The notes below the pieces were generated by a model. It was given only the letters and a program-made list of their open reading frames with translations. It made no database searches and had not been told where the DNA came from. A stretch of 21,611 bases of DNA from NCBI GenBank assembly GCA_002329365.1, contig DCUB01000024.1, forward strand, positions 939 through 22,549, read 5' to 3'. Numbering within the stretch: the stretch's first letter is position 1; every line of letters begins with the position of its first letter. Of the stretch, positions 14,704-21,611 are shown piece after piece. This DNA comes from Ruminococcaceae bacterium UBA1425 (GTDB lineage Bacteria; Bacillota; Clostridia; Oscillospirales; Acutalibacteraceae). Position numbers and translations under genes: made by a program.

Positions 14704-15990
14704 ATGGAAACGATAGTTTTCAGCAAAAACATCTGTGTGAAATACCGCTGTGACGTCGCGGTGTTCGGCGCGGGAATGGCAGGGGTTAGCGCTGCCGTAG
14801 CCGCCGCCAAGAGAGGCGCCGAGGTTCTGCTTGTCGAGCGGTTTGCGGCGCTCGGAGGCGTCGGCGTAACGGGCGGCGTTCACGGCTTTTGCGGAAACAC
14901 CATCGGACAGGGCGAAGTGTTTGACGAAATAGTCGCAGGGCTTGAGGCTTTTTCCGCGATTGCACCTGTTAACCCTTACAAAAGCGAACGCGGCTATCAT
15001 CACGAAATCCTCGCCGTGGTGCTTCAGGAAATATGCCTTAAATACGGGGTAAAGCTCCTGCTTCACACCCGTCTGGCGGACGTTATTGCCGCCGACGGTC
15101 ATATAGAATATTGTGTGATAAGCGGCGCGTCGGGGCTTTTGGCTGTTACTGCAAAACAGTATATCGACTGCACGGGAGAAGGGCTTGTCGCAAGATACGC
15201 GGGCTTCGGCACAATGAAGGGCGATGAAAGCTGCCCTTATCAGCTTCCGATGTCTATGATGTTCTTCGTGCAAAAGGTAAGCGAAAACAAGGCTTACAAT
15301 CAGATACCCGAAGGTTGGTTTGAACCGATAGACCCGGAAGCTCCGCCTATGCTGTCGGTTCGCGACCGCAGCCCCCTGCCGTCCTCAGTCAAGCTTAAAG
15401 TGCCGATGTTTGATTCAACCGACACCGAGTCGCTGACGAACGCCGAAATTGCCGGACGGCGGCGCATGATGGCATCGGTCGATTATTATCAGCGTGTAAA
15501 AAAGGAACCCTTTATATTTGAAAGCTGCTCGCCGATAATCGGAATACGTGAGGGCAGCCGCATTAAGGGCGACTATATACTTAATGTCGACGACCTGCGC
15601 GGGGGCAGAATCTTTGACGACGTCATAGCCGTCGGAACGTTTTACCTTGACGGGCACAAGCCCGACGACGACAAGCGCACATATATTCTGCCAAAAGACT
15701 CGCTTCATGTTCCGCCTTACGGCATACCACTGCGCTCGCTTACAGCCGCCGATTCAGATAACCTCACGATGGCGGGACGCTGCCTTTCGGCGGACCGTCT
15801 TGCGCTGTCGTCCGCAAGGGTTATGACTACCTGCTCCATGACAGGTCAGGCGGCGGGAATTACCGCTGCCATGGCTTCAAAAAAGGGCTGTGGCATTCGC
15901 GATATTCCGGTAAAATCCGTACAGGATGAGCTGTTACAAAAAGGCGCCATGCTCGACACGGAGCATGTAAAGAGCGTATACTTCGCGTAA
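14704..15990 (+). CDS. FAD-dependent oxidoreductase (FAD_oxidored family)
   Basis: A 428-residue protein. The N-terminal Rossmann motif is VFGAGMAGVSAAVAA (Gly22-x-Gly24-x2-Gly27), followed by an acidic residue in LLVERFAALGG and the loop GGVHGFCGNT. The C-terminus AGRCLSADRLALSSARVM, then SMTGQAAG, is the second FAD-contact region of this family. The substrate is unknown; many relatives sit in carbohydrate-utilisation loci. ATG 14704 has GGAGGA five bases upstream and is preferred to the TTG at 14683. Its place behind malQ suggests co-expression, but no biochemical link can be inferred. There is no clear terminator after it. Confidence 0.85.
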   Translation: METIVFSKNICVKYRCDVAVFGAGMAGVSAAVAAAKRGAEVLLVERFAALGGVGVTGGVHGFCGNTIGQGEVFDEIVAGLEAFSAIAPVNPYKSERGYHHEILAVVLQEICLKYGVKLLLHTRLADVIAADGHIEYCVISGASGLLAVTAKQYIDCTGEGLVARYAGFGTMKGDESCPYQLPMSMMFFVQKVSENKAYNQIPEGWFEPIDPEAPPMLSVRDRSPLPSSVKLKVPMFDSTDTESLTNAEIAGRRRMMASVDYYQRVKKEPFIFESCSPIIGIREGSRIKGDYILNVDDLRGGRIFDDVIAVGTFYLDGHKPDDDKRTYILPKDSLHVPPYGIPLRSLTAADSDNLTMAGRCLSADRLALSSARVMTTCSMTGQAAGITAAMASKKGCGIRDIPVKSVQDELLQKGAMLDTEHVKSVYFA

Positions 15991-16046
15991 TATTCATAGC
16001 TTTGCACCGGGCGGTTACAATAAGAATATGTTTTGACCTTTTGTCC

Positions 16047-16075
16047 TTGACAACAAATTGAACTTATAGTATCCT
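16047..16075 (+). promoter_or_regulatory. Promoter of guaB
   Basis: Consensus TTGACA (16047-16052), a 17-base spacer and TATCCT (16070-16075), about 40 bases before the start codon. Confidence 0.8.
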
Positions 16076-16113
16076 ATACTTTACAATATTTTGTCACAAT
16101 AAGGAGAATGATC

Positions 16114-17619
16114 ATGGCATTTTACTTTGAAGACCCTTCCCGCACCTTCAGCGAATATCTGCTGGTGCCGGGTTATTCAAGTTCCGAATGCGTTCCCGAA
16201 AAGGTGAGCCTCAGAACTCCGCTTGTCAGGTACAAAAAGGGCGAAAAGTCGGAGCTGTACATGAACATTCCGATGACTTCCGCCATTATGCAGGCGGTTT
16301 CCGACGACAAAATGGCGGTTGCTCTCGCCCGCGAGGGCGGCGTCTCATTTATTTACGGTTCGCAACCAATAGAGTCACAGGCTGCAATGGTGGAGCGTGT
16401 AAAGGCTTATAAGGCAGGCTTTGTCGTAAGCGACAGCAACGTAAACCCCGAGGACACGCTTGCCGACATTCTCGCGCTTAAATCAAGAACAGGTCATTCG
16501 ACGGTGGCCGTCACCTCCGACGGCACGGCAACAGGCAGGCTTTTAGGCATTGTAACAAGCAGGGACTACCGCGTAAGCCGTATGTCGCCCGACGAAAAGG
16601 TAAAGACGTTTATGACGCCTATTGAAAAGCTTGTCACCGCCCCGGCGAAAACAACGCTTAAAGAGGCGAACGACATCATATGGGACCATAAGCTTAACGC
16701 CCTGCCAATAACAGACGACAACGGAAGGCTCATGTACATTGTTTTCCGCAAGGATTACGACAACCACAAGGAAAATCCTCTCGAGCTTCTTGACAGCCAC
16801 AAAAAATATGTCGTCGGCGCGGGCATCAACACAAGGGACTATAAAGAAAGGGTTCCCGCCCTGCTTAAAGCGGGAGTCGACGTTTTGTGTATAGACTCGT
16901 CCGAGGGCTTTACGGAGTGGCAGAATCTCACAATAGGCTGGATACGCGAAAACTACGGCGACAGTGTAAAGGTCGGAGCGGGCAACGTCGTCGACGCCGA
17001 CGGCTTCAGGTTCCTTGCCGGCTGCGGAGCCGACTTTGTAAAGGTAGGAATAGGCGGCGGCTCAATATGCATAACGCGCGAGCAGAAGGGCATCGGCAGA
17101 GGTCAGGCAACGGCGCTTATAGAGGTCTGCAGGGAGAGAGATAAGTATTTTGAGGAAACCGGCGTTTACATCCCCGTTTGCTCTGACGGCGGAATAGTTC
17201 ACGACTATCACTGCACCATGGCGCTTGCGATGGGAGCCGATTTTCTTATGCTCGGGCGTTACTTCGCAAGGTTCGACGAAAGCCCGACAAACAAGGTTAT
17301 CGTAGGCGGAAACTACATGAAGGAATACTGGGGCGAGGGCTCGGCGAGGGCAAGAAACTGGCAGCGGTATGACTTAGGCGGCGACAGCAAGCTCTCGTTC
17401 GAGGAGGGTGTCGATTCATATGTGCCTTACGCCGGAAAATTAAAGGACAACCTCGGCGTAACCTTAAAGAAGATTCGCTCCACAATGTGCAACTGCGGCG
17501 CGCTGTCGCTTTGCGAGCTGCGGGAAAAGGCAAAGATAACGCTTGTTTCCGCAACGTCCATAGTCGAGGGCGGCGCCCACGACGTAGTGCTGAAGGAAAA
17601 TACATTAAGCACGCATTGA
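16114..17619 (+). CDS. guaB: IMP dehydrogenase, Tritrichomonas-like type
   Basis: A 501-residue enzyme that oxidises IMP to XMP with NAD+, the committed step of guanine nucleotide synthesis. The barrel is split by a CBS pair (about residues 95-215). The catalytic loop reads GIGGGSICITREQKGIGRGQ, with Cys319, instead of the common GIGPGSICTTR; the flap NWQRYD gives Arg418-Tyr419. These residue numbers equal those of the well-studied Tritrichomonas foetus enzyme (503 residues), to which much of this protein looks very similar from memory (for example EYWGEGS-ARARNWQRYDLGG and STMCNCGAL). ATG 16114 is chosen because AAGGAG at 16101-16106 is 7 bases away; ATG 16108 is too close. It is a single-gene unit with its own terminator. 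Confidence 0.97.
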   Translation: MAFYFEDPSRTFSEYLLVPGYSSSECVPEKVSLRTPLVRYKKGEKSELYMNIPMTSAIMQAVSDDKMAVALAREGGVSFIYGSQPIESQAAMVERVKAYKAGFVVSDSNVNPEDTLADILALKSRTGHSTVAVTSDGTATGRLLGIVTSRDYRVSRMSPDEKVKTFMTPIEKLVTAPAKTTLKEANDIIWDHKLNALPITDDNGRLMYIVFRKDYDNHKENPLELLDSHKKYVVGAGINTRDYKERVPALLKAGVDVLCIDSSEGFTEWQNLTIGWIRENYGDSVKVGAGNVVDADGFRFLAGCGADFVKVGIGGGSICITREQKGIGRGQATALIEVCRERDKYFEETGVYIPVCSDGGIVHDYHCTMALAMGADFLMLGRYFARFDESPTNKVIVGGNYMKEYWGEGSARARNWQRYDLGGDSKLSFEEGVDSYVPYAGKLKDNLGVTLKKIRSTMCNCGALSLCELREKAKITLVSATSIVEGGAHDVVLKENTLSTH

Positions 17620-17631
17620 TTATATTTTTTC

Positions 17632-17664
17632 CGGGGCTGTTTCATATGATTCAGCCCCGTTTTT
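17632..17664 (+). terminator. Terminator of guaB
   Basis: The stem cggggctg (17632-17639) with cagccccg (17652-17659) and a 12-base loop is followed by TTTTT. Confidence 0.9.
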
Positions 17665-17751
17665 GTTTTGGCTGTGTCACCGAGAGTAGTTGTAAAACTC
17701 GTTTTTTCCAGACTTTTCTATTACTTAATCAGACTTTACAGGAGTTTGGGC

Positions 17752-18423
17752 ATGGATTATATTTTAATACGAAGCAAAAGAAAAACTCTGGCGCTGTACA
17801 TAACCGACGACGCGAGGCTTGAGGCGCGCGCGCCGCTTAAAATGCCGAAGTCGGATATCGACAGGTTTATAGAGCAAAAACAAAGCTGGATATTAAAGCA
17901 CCTTTCCGCCAAAGCCGGACAATTTGAAAAAAGGGCGGCGTTTCGCCTTGATTACGGCGATTTCGTCCTGTTCAGGGGAAAGGAATACCCGATAGAGGCA
18001 AGGGGCAAAGGCAAAGCGGGCTTCGACGGCAAATGCTTCTATATGCCCGGTGGCTTCGACAGCGACAGGATAAAGGAAACGGTAAAACAGATATATAAAC
18101 AGCTTGCAAAAAAGCTGCTGACGGCAAAGACGGCGGAATTTGCCGCAAAAATGTCCGTCAGTCCGTCAGCGGTAAAGATAAGCTCCGCGAAAACACGCTG
18201 GGGAAGCTGCAGCGGCAGCGACAGCATTAGCTACTCTTGGAGGCTTGTGTTGGCGGGCGACGACGTTATAGATTACGTCGTACTGCACGAGCTTTCACAT
18301 ATAAAGCACCACGACCACAGCGAAAGCTTCTGGGCGGAGGTGTCGGCGGTTATGCCCGACCACAAGCGGCAAAGGCGAAAATTGAAGGTGCTTCAGGCAA
18401 AGCTTGAGGCGGAAGGCTGGTAA
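17752..18423 (+). CDS. YgjP-like zinc metallopeptidase domain protein (DUF45)
   Basis: A 223-residue cytoplasmic protein. TRWGSCSG (148-155) and HELSHIKHHDHSESFW (His179, Glu180, His183, with further His at 186-189) are the signature of the YgjP / SprT-like gluzincin family. HExxH binds zinc and Glu180 would be catalytic. The physiological substrate of the family is not settled. ATG 17752 has AGGAG seven bases upstream; the longer frame to TTG 17668 begins just after the guaB terminator and lacks a ribosome site. The N-terminal half (residues 1-100) is a basic beta-rich region typical of the family. Confidence 0.92.
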   Translation: MDYILIRSKRKTLALYITDDARLEARAPLKMPKSDIDRFIEQKQSWILKHLSAKAGQFEKRAAFRLDYGDFVLFRGKEYPIEARGKGKAGFDGKCFYMPGGFDSDRIKETVKQIYKQLAKKLLTAKTAEFAAKMSVSPSAVKISSAKTRWGSCSGSDSISYSWRLVLAGDDVIDYVVLHELSHIKHHDHSESFWAEVSAVMPDHKRQRRKLKVLQAKLEAEGW

Positions 18424-18479
18424 TATTAAAAACAATTAATAATTAATTTCTATTTATCGCTTATGCAGTGTATTTCTTA

Positions 18480-18488
18480 TGATATAAT
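18480..18488 (+). promoter_or_regulatory. Extended -10 promoter of the DUF4474 gene
   Basis: TGA followed by TATAAT (18483-18488) lies about 80 bases before the start; the -35 region (TTATGC) is weak, as expected for an extended -10 promoter. A leader with a small ccga/tcgg hairpin follows. Confidence 0.6.
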
Positions 18489-18568
18489 ATGGACTATAAG
18501 GCGATACCGAAATATCGGGTTTTACCGCTGAATTTTGGGGTCGCTGTTAATTTTTTGTCTGAGGAGTT

Positions 18569-19684
18569 ATGGTTTTGATTGATTTTCTATCGTTTTTCAG
18601 AAAGCTGACAGCAATAATTCTTACGATAATATCACTGATTAGCCCAAATCTGTTCCGGCTTTTCACCGGCACCTCGGAGTACGGAAAAAGCGTCTTTTTT
18701 TATACCGATACATACCCCGAAGACTTAACGGAGCTGCTTTTTACAAACAACATGTTTGACGACAGCACCACAGTCCTTGCGAAAAAGCTCGTCACGGCGG
18801 TAATAATTCAGTTTATGACAGGCGAAATGGACAACGGCGAAGCGGCGGATATCATCAGTCAGGTTCCGATAGGCGACACGGAGCGGACGCTGGGCGAAAT
18901 CCCTCCGAAAAACGCGTTTTGGGAGGCTCTCGCCGGAGCCCTGAAGGATTCAAAGCTGCTGCCCGAAACCGTCAGATGGTTTCTTGAAATGTGGGCAGAG
19001 GGTATAAACGACCTTCACGTCTATTTCGACCCCACGGAGTATGAAGGCATTTATCAGTTTATGGGAAGCTATCTTAATGATAAAGGCGAATTAATATACG
19101 TTTACACAGGAGCGTATTACGACACCTCAACCCATATTGTATACGGCAAGGACAACAACGGCGTTTTCGGCATAGGCTACGACTGCGACGTCGACGACAT
19201 GGTAATAACCTCGCCGTCTGACGCGTGGATGAAGCAGTTCGGCTTTAACGTCGGTTACGACATACTCGGCAATCTGATTTTTATGGATTGCTATACCGAA
19301 CGCGTTAAATTCGAATACGCCGGAACAAAGTGGATGGTCCAGCTTTGGAAGGGCAACTACACAAGATATGCAAACGGAGCCGAAATCGGCTTATACTATC
19401 TAAAGGACGGCGAGTGGCTGCACTACGAATGTGTCGACGGCGACGATATGATAGCGATGTCGATGGAGCTTTACGGAAACGACGAGCTAATACTGTCCGC
19501 GTCTACTGAAAAGCATTGGTGGATATGCGGCTTTCAGCCGGGGCCTGCTGTCAGCAAGCGAAACATGACAGTTAAAGCCGATATCACCTTCAATTTCGAG
19601 GAGATGGCGGAAAAGTTCTCGGAAAAGGCTTCAAAATCCATGACTACAAAGGTTGACGGCAAAACGGTCAGTATTGAATGGTAG
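18569..19684 (+). CDS. DUF4474 domain membrane-anchored protein
   Basis: A 371-residue protein. One N-terminal hydrophobic helix (about 10-28) is followed by a region without recognisable family (about 30-190). The DUF4474 domain (about 200-350) is recognisable from GYDCDVDDMVITSPSDAWMK, then QFGFNVGYDILG, KWMVQLWKGNYT and GAEIGLYYLKDG. The function of DUF4474 is not known; the domain is frequent in extracytoplasmic proteins of Clostridia. GAGGAG is only two bases from ATG 18569, so TTG 18575 (eight bases away) could be the true start, removing two residues. It is transcribed alone. Confidence 0.85.
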   Translation: MVLIDFLSFFRKLTAIILTIISLISPNLFRLFTGTSEYGKSVFFYTDTYPEDLTELLFTNNMFDDSTTVLAKKLVTAVIIQFMTGEMDNGEAADIISQVPIGDTERTLGEIPPKNAFWEALAGALKDSKLLPETVRWFLEMWAEGINDLHVYFDPTEYEGIYQFMGSYLNDKGELIYVYTGAYYDTSTHIVYGKDNNGVFGIGYDCDVDDMVITSPSDAWMKQFGFNVGYDILGNLIFMDCYTERVKFEYAGTKWMVQLWKGNYTRYANGAEIGLYYLKDGEWLHYECVDGDDMIAMSMELYGNDELILSASTEKHWWICGFQPGPAVSKRNMTVKADITFNFEEMAEKFSEKASKSMTTKVDGKTVSIEW

Positions 19685-19822
19685 ATAAAAAGGACTGATT
19701 GTCTGAACAACACGGAAACAACAATCCGCTTATTCAAGAGCTGCCGAAAAGCATATTGAAGAAATTTTGACGGAAACAGACATTCCTTATAAAGTAAGCA
19801 TAAGATAATGTGTTTTTTTAAG
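19685..19822 (+). other. Short gene-free stretch with weak coding-like remnants
   Basis: Behind the DUF4474 gene AAAAAGG stands five bases before TTG 19699, which opens a 23-codon frame ending at 19770. Another frame then reads on as AAEKHIEEILTETDIPYKV to a TAA near 19808, without a start. This could be a frameshifted gene remnant or chance; I do not call a gene. Confidence 0.25.
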
Positions 19823-19870
19823 CGCGCGGCTTTACAATGACATTTTTTCGTTGTTTGCCGCGCGTTTTTT
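19823..19870 (+). terminator. Terminator downstream of the DUF4474 gene
   Basis: The GC-rich stem cgcgcggc (19823-19830) with gccgcgcg (19857-19864) and an inner acaa/ttgt pairing is followed by six T. Confidence 0.9.
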
Positions 19871-19880
19871 ATTAAAAAGC

Positions 19881-19909
19881 TTGCAAAGTACTTCAAAAAG
19901 GAGTACAAT
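19881..19909 (+). promoter_or_regulatory. Promoter of the PHP-HAD operon
   Basis: TTGCAA (19881-19886), a 17-base spacer and TACAAT (19904-19909). The start of transcription near 19916 leaves a leader of about 60 bases before the chosen TTG start. Confidence 0.75.
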
Positions 19910-19978
19910 ATCATTATATTGAGGGAATTTGGGCTTAAATGTACATTATTAGTGTGTTTGGTAAGGAGGCTTAATTTT

Positions 19979-20839
19979 TTGACTGCTGATTTACATTGTC
20001 ATACCCGTCTGTCTGACGGTTCAATGGGTATCGACAATCTTATAGCGCTGGCAAAAAAACAGGGAATACAGGCAATCGCCATAACGGACCACGACTGCCT
20101 TGCGGGTAACGTCCGCGGGAAGCTCATCGGCGAGAGGTATGATGTCAACGTTATACCCGGCGTCGAGCTTTCGGCAACCGACAGCAAGCGCGGCTCTAAG
20201 GTTCACCTGCTCTGTTACCTGCCCGACAGCCCCGACAGACTGGAGGGGCTTTGCCGCCGCAATCTTCTTGAAAGCAAAAAAGCAAGCCAGTATATGATGA
20301 TTAAGGCATCGGCAAAATACCCGGTAACGCCCGAATTCATTTTGAAGTGCGCGTCCGGTTCAACAGGAGTATATAAGCAGCATATCATGCACGCTCTGCT
20401 TGAAAGCGGACTGACCGACAGAATTTACGGCGAGCTTTACGACGATTTGTTCAACCCGGACAAGCCCGGCAATATACTTCACAAAGGCAGATATCCCGAG
20501 CCGTCGGAGGTTATGGACGCCATACATGAGGCGGGTGGCATAGCCGTCCTTGCCCATCCCCTGCTTAACAACGACTACGAGCTTCTCGACGAGCTTATAG
20601 GGCAGGGTCTTGACGGTATTGAGGTCTGGCACCCGTCCTGCGGCGAGGACGACGTTGTATATCTTCAGCAAAAAGCAAAAAAGCATGACCTGCTGATGAC
20701 TGGCGGCAGCGATTTCCACGGAATGTACGGCGTCGGAAAAACGCCCCTCGGCGCCTGCACCACACCCGAGGCGCAGTTCGAGGCGTTAATGTCCTACAAG
20801 TCAAAAAAGCGCAGGCAAAGGCAAAAGCAGTCAGGCTGA
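19979..20839 (+). CDS. PHP-domain metal-dependent phosphoesterase (YciV/TrpH type)
   Basis: A 286-residue cytoplasmic enzyme. The PHP metal-site motifs are in order: ADLHCHTRLSDGS (His6, His8), ITDHD, GVELSA, HLLCY, VLAHP and GGSDFHG. Related enzymes are nucleoside 3',5'-bisphosphate phosphatases and 5'-to-3' RNA trimming exonucleases (RNase AM). Which activity applies here is not readable. The start is TTG 19979, with AAGGAGG (19963-19969) nine bases upstream; the longer frame from TTG 19919 would begin at the transcription start itself. The HAD gene follows after 14 bases, so they form an operon. Confidence 0.9.
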   Translation: MTADLHCHTRLSDGSMGIDNLIALAKKQGIQAIAITDHDCLAGNVRGKLIGERYDVNVIPGVELSATDSKRGSKVHLLCYLPDSPDRLEGLCRRNLLESKKASQYMMIKASAKYPVTPEFILKCASGSTGVYKQHIMHALLESGLTDRIYGELYDDLFNPDKPGNILHKGRYPEPSEVMDAIHEAGGIAVLAHPLLNNDYELLDELIGQGLDGIEVWHPSCGEDDVVYLQQKAKKHDLLMTGGSDFHGMYGVGKTPLGACTTPEAQFEALMSYKSKKRRQRQKQSG

Positions 20840-20853
20840 CGGGGGAATTTTAC

Positions 20854-21510
20854 ATGATAAAGCTTGTTATTTTCGATATGGACGGCGTGCTCATAGATTC
20901 CGAGCACGCCATTACTCTTGCCGCGCTTGAGGCTCTGAAGAAAGGCTGGGGAATAAATGCCGATTACGCCGATTTCAAGCAGTTTACGGGCATGGGCGAA
21001 AACAAATTCATAGGCGGGGTAGCGGAGCTTTACGGAGTGCCGTATGATTTACGAATGAAAGACATGGCATACGATATTTACTGCAAAACGGCAAGGGAGC
21101 GCGTAACCGTCTACGGCTGGTCAAAGCCGCTTATTAAGTCGCTCGTCGAACAGGGCTACAAGGTTGCCGTCGCGTCCGCCGCGGATATGGTAAAGGTACG
21201 CTGCAATATCGAGTGCATAGGAATAGACACAAGCCTGTTTTCGGCCATAATAACAGGCTCCGACGTTACAAGGCACAAGCCGGACCCGGAGGTTTTTTTG
21301 AAGGCTTCAGAGGCTGCGGGAATTTCGCCGTCGGAGTCGCTTGTGTTCGAGGACGCCGTGTCCGGCGTAAAGGCGGCAAAGGCGGCGGGAATGAAGTGCA
21401 TAGCCGTAACAACCTCCTTCGACAGGGAAACGCTCATAAAGGCGGGAGCAGACGAAACGCTCGACTCGCTTGACGGCGCGACGGACATCATCAAAACGAT
21501 AATCGAGTAG
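20854..21510 (+). CDS. HAD-superfamily hydrolase, beta-phosphoglucomutase/phosphatase-like; 3' end altered by intron
   Basis: A 218-residue subfamily-IA HAD enzyme. Motif I is FDMDGVLIDSE (nucleophile Asp8, Asp10), motif II VASAA, motif III/IV KPDP and FEDAVSGV. The helical cap (about 17-85) is of the phosphoglycolate/beta-phosphoglucomutase type. It probably dephosphorylates, or interconverts, a small sugar phosphate. GGGGGAA precedes ATG 20854. The last two codons and the TAG stop (21502-21510) are the complement of a group II intron's 3' end inserted on the opposite strand; the native last codons are therefore lost or lie beyond the intron. All catalytic motifs are kept, and the length is normal for the family, so activity is probably retained. 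Confidence 0.9.
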   Translation: MIKLVIFDMDGVLIDSEHAITLAALEALKKGWGINADYADFKQFTGMGENKFIGGVAELYGVPYDLRMKDMAYDIYCKTARERVTVYGWSKPLIKSLVEQGYKVAVASAADMVKVRCNIECIGIDTSLFSAIITGSDVTRHKPDPEVFLKASEAAGISPSESLVFEDAVSGVKAAKAAGMKCIAVTTSFDRETLIKAGADETLDSLDGATDIIKTIIE

Positions 21511-21577
21511 GATGCTACCCATTAGTTGAATAGCCGACCTCTCACACCACCGTGCGTACCGTTCGGTACACGGCGGT
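21502..21577 (-). ncRNA. Group II intron domains V and VI
   Basis: Domain V lies at 21577-21546. In domain VI gag-agg (21543-21538) pairs with cct (21511-21509) and ctc (21507-21505), leaving A (complement of T21508) as a bulge. This A is seven bases from the intron end, where the branch-point adenosine is expected. An inner hairpin, gctattc (21534-21528) with gggtagc (21520-21514), tops domain VI. Confidence 0.85.
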
Positions 21578-21611
21578 TCAATCGCATAAATGCAGAGACT
21601 TGTACTTTTGG
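21502..21611 (-). mobile_element. Group II intron, 3' end (continues past window)
   Basis: On the minus strand the sequence shows domain V, then domain VI, then an end in GAT. Domain V pairs accgccgt (21577-21570) with acggtggt (21553-21546) and holds an inner stem gtacc/ggtac. The string gtgtgagagg after domain V is typical of bacterial group II introns downstream of the ltrA-type maturase gene. The body and maturase gene would lie to the right of the window. The intron reads opposite to the HAD gene, so splicing cannot restore the HAD transcript. Confidence 0.88.

Noticed and set aside
14659..15273. 204-codon minus-strand frame inside the FAD oxidoreductase
   Set aside because: A shadow of the sense gene; its composition is not protein-like and no start signals are present.
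17668..17696. TTGGCT and TGTAAA with a 17-base gap as a promoter for the YgjP-like gene
   Set aside because: The match to the -10 consensus is weak, and it abuts the guaB terminator; the evidence is too thin to list.
19699..19770. 23-codon frame from TTG with AAAAAGG upstream
   Set aside because: It is too short and of unlike composition; a neighbouring frame looks equally protein-like, so chance or a decayed remnant is more likely.

Overview
The window reads as part of the chromosome of an anaerobic low-to-mid-GC Firmicute, most likely a Clostridia / Oscillospiraceae-type gut bacterium. The reasons are the strong AGGAGG-type ribosome binding sites, the frequent TTG starts, sigma-A promoters with 17-base spacers, and the families present (DUF4830, DUF4349, DUF4474, a compact CcdA-TlpA pair, and a clostridial IMP dehydrogenase). 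The species cannot be named from the sequence. || Left part (1-7600): the 3' end of an IS110-family transposase is cut by the window edge. It is followed by a leftward block of six closely spaced genes that appear to form one operon: GtrA flippase, family-2 glycosyltransferase, Wzx/MATE-like polysaccharide flippase, a beta-propeller/alpha-toroid fusion protein, a membrane-anchored glycerophosphodiester phosphodiesterase, and a DUF4349 lipoprotein. A strong extended -10 promoter lies just upstream of gtrA and a hairpin terminator just past the DUF4349 gene. The set suggests assembly, export and trimming or sensing of a cell-surface glycan. || Middle (7600-10990): a DUF4830 membrane protein gene converges on, and overlaps by 14 bases, a two-gene ccdA-tlpA thiol-redox operon. 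Next comes a complete tRNA-Val(GAC). The last 9 bases of this tRNA plus its terminator (54 bases) are repeated exactly 863 bases downstream. The interval carries a single gene for a zinc-ribbon, one-TM, threonine-rich protein and looks like a tiny cassette integrated at the tRNA. || Right part (10990-21611): mostly housekeeping and carbohydrate genes on the plus strand, each unit with a recognisable promoter: a secreted-type GH31 glycosidase; 4-alpha-glucanotransferase (malQ) plus an FAD oxidoreductase; IMP dehydrogenase (guaB) of the same type as the Tritrichomonas foetus enzyme; a YgjP-like metallopeptidase; a DUF4474 membrane protein; and a PHP phosphoesterase plus a HAD phosphatase. A 540-base gap between GH31 and malQ holds three tandem 22-23-base repeats running into an imperfect inverted repeat. 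At the right edge the 3' end of a group II intron (domains V and VI, minus strand) is fused to the HAD gene, so that the antisense of the intron supplies the HAD stop codon. || Several starts given here are downstream of the longest open frame (malQ, FAD oxidoreductase, guaB, ygjP-like, PHP, tlpA), because promoters or ribosome binding sites fall inside the longer versions.
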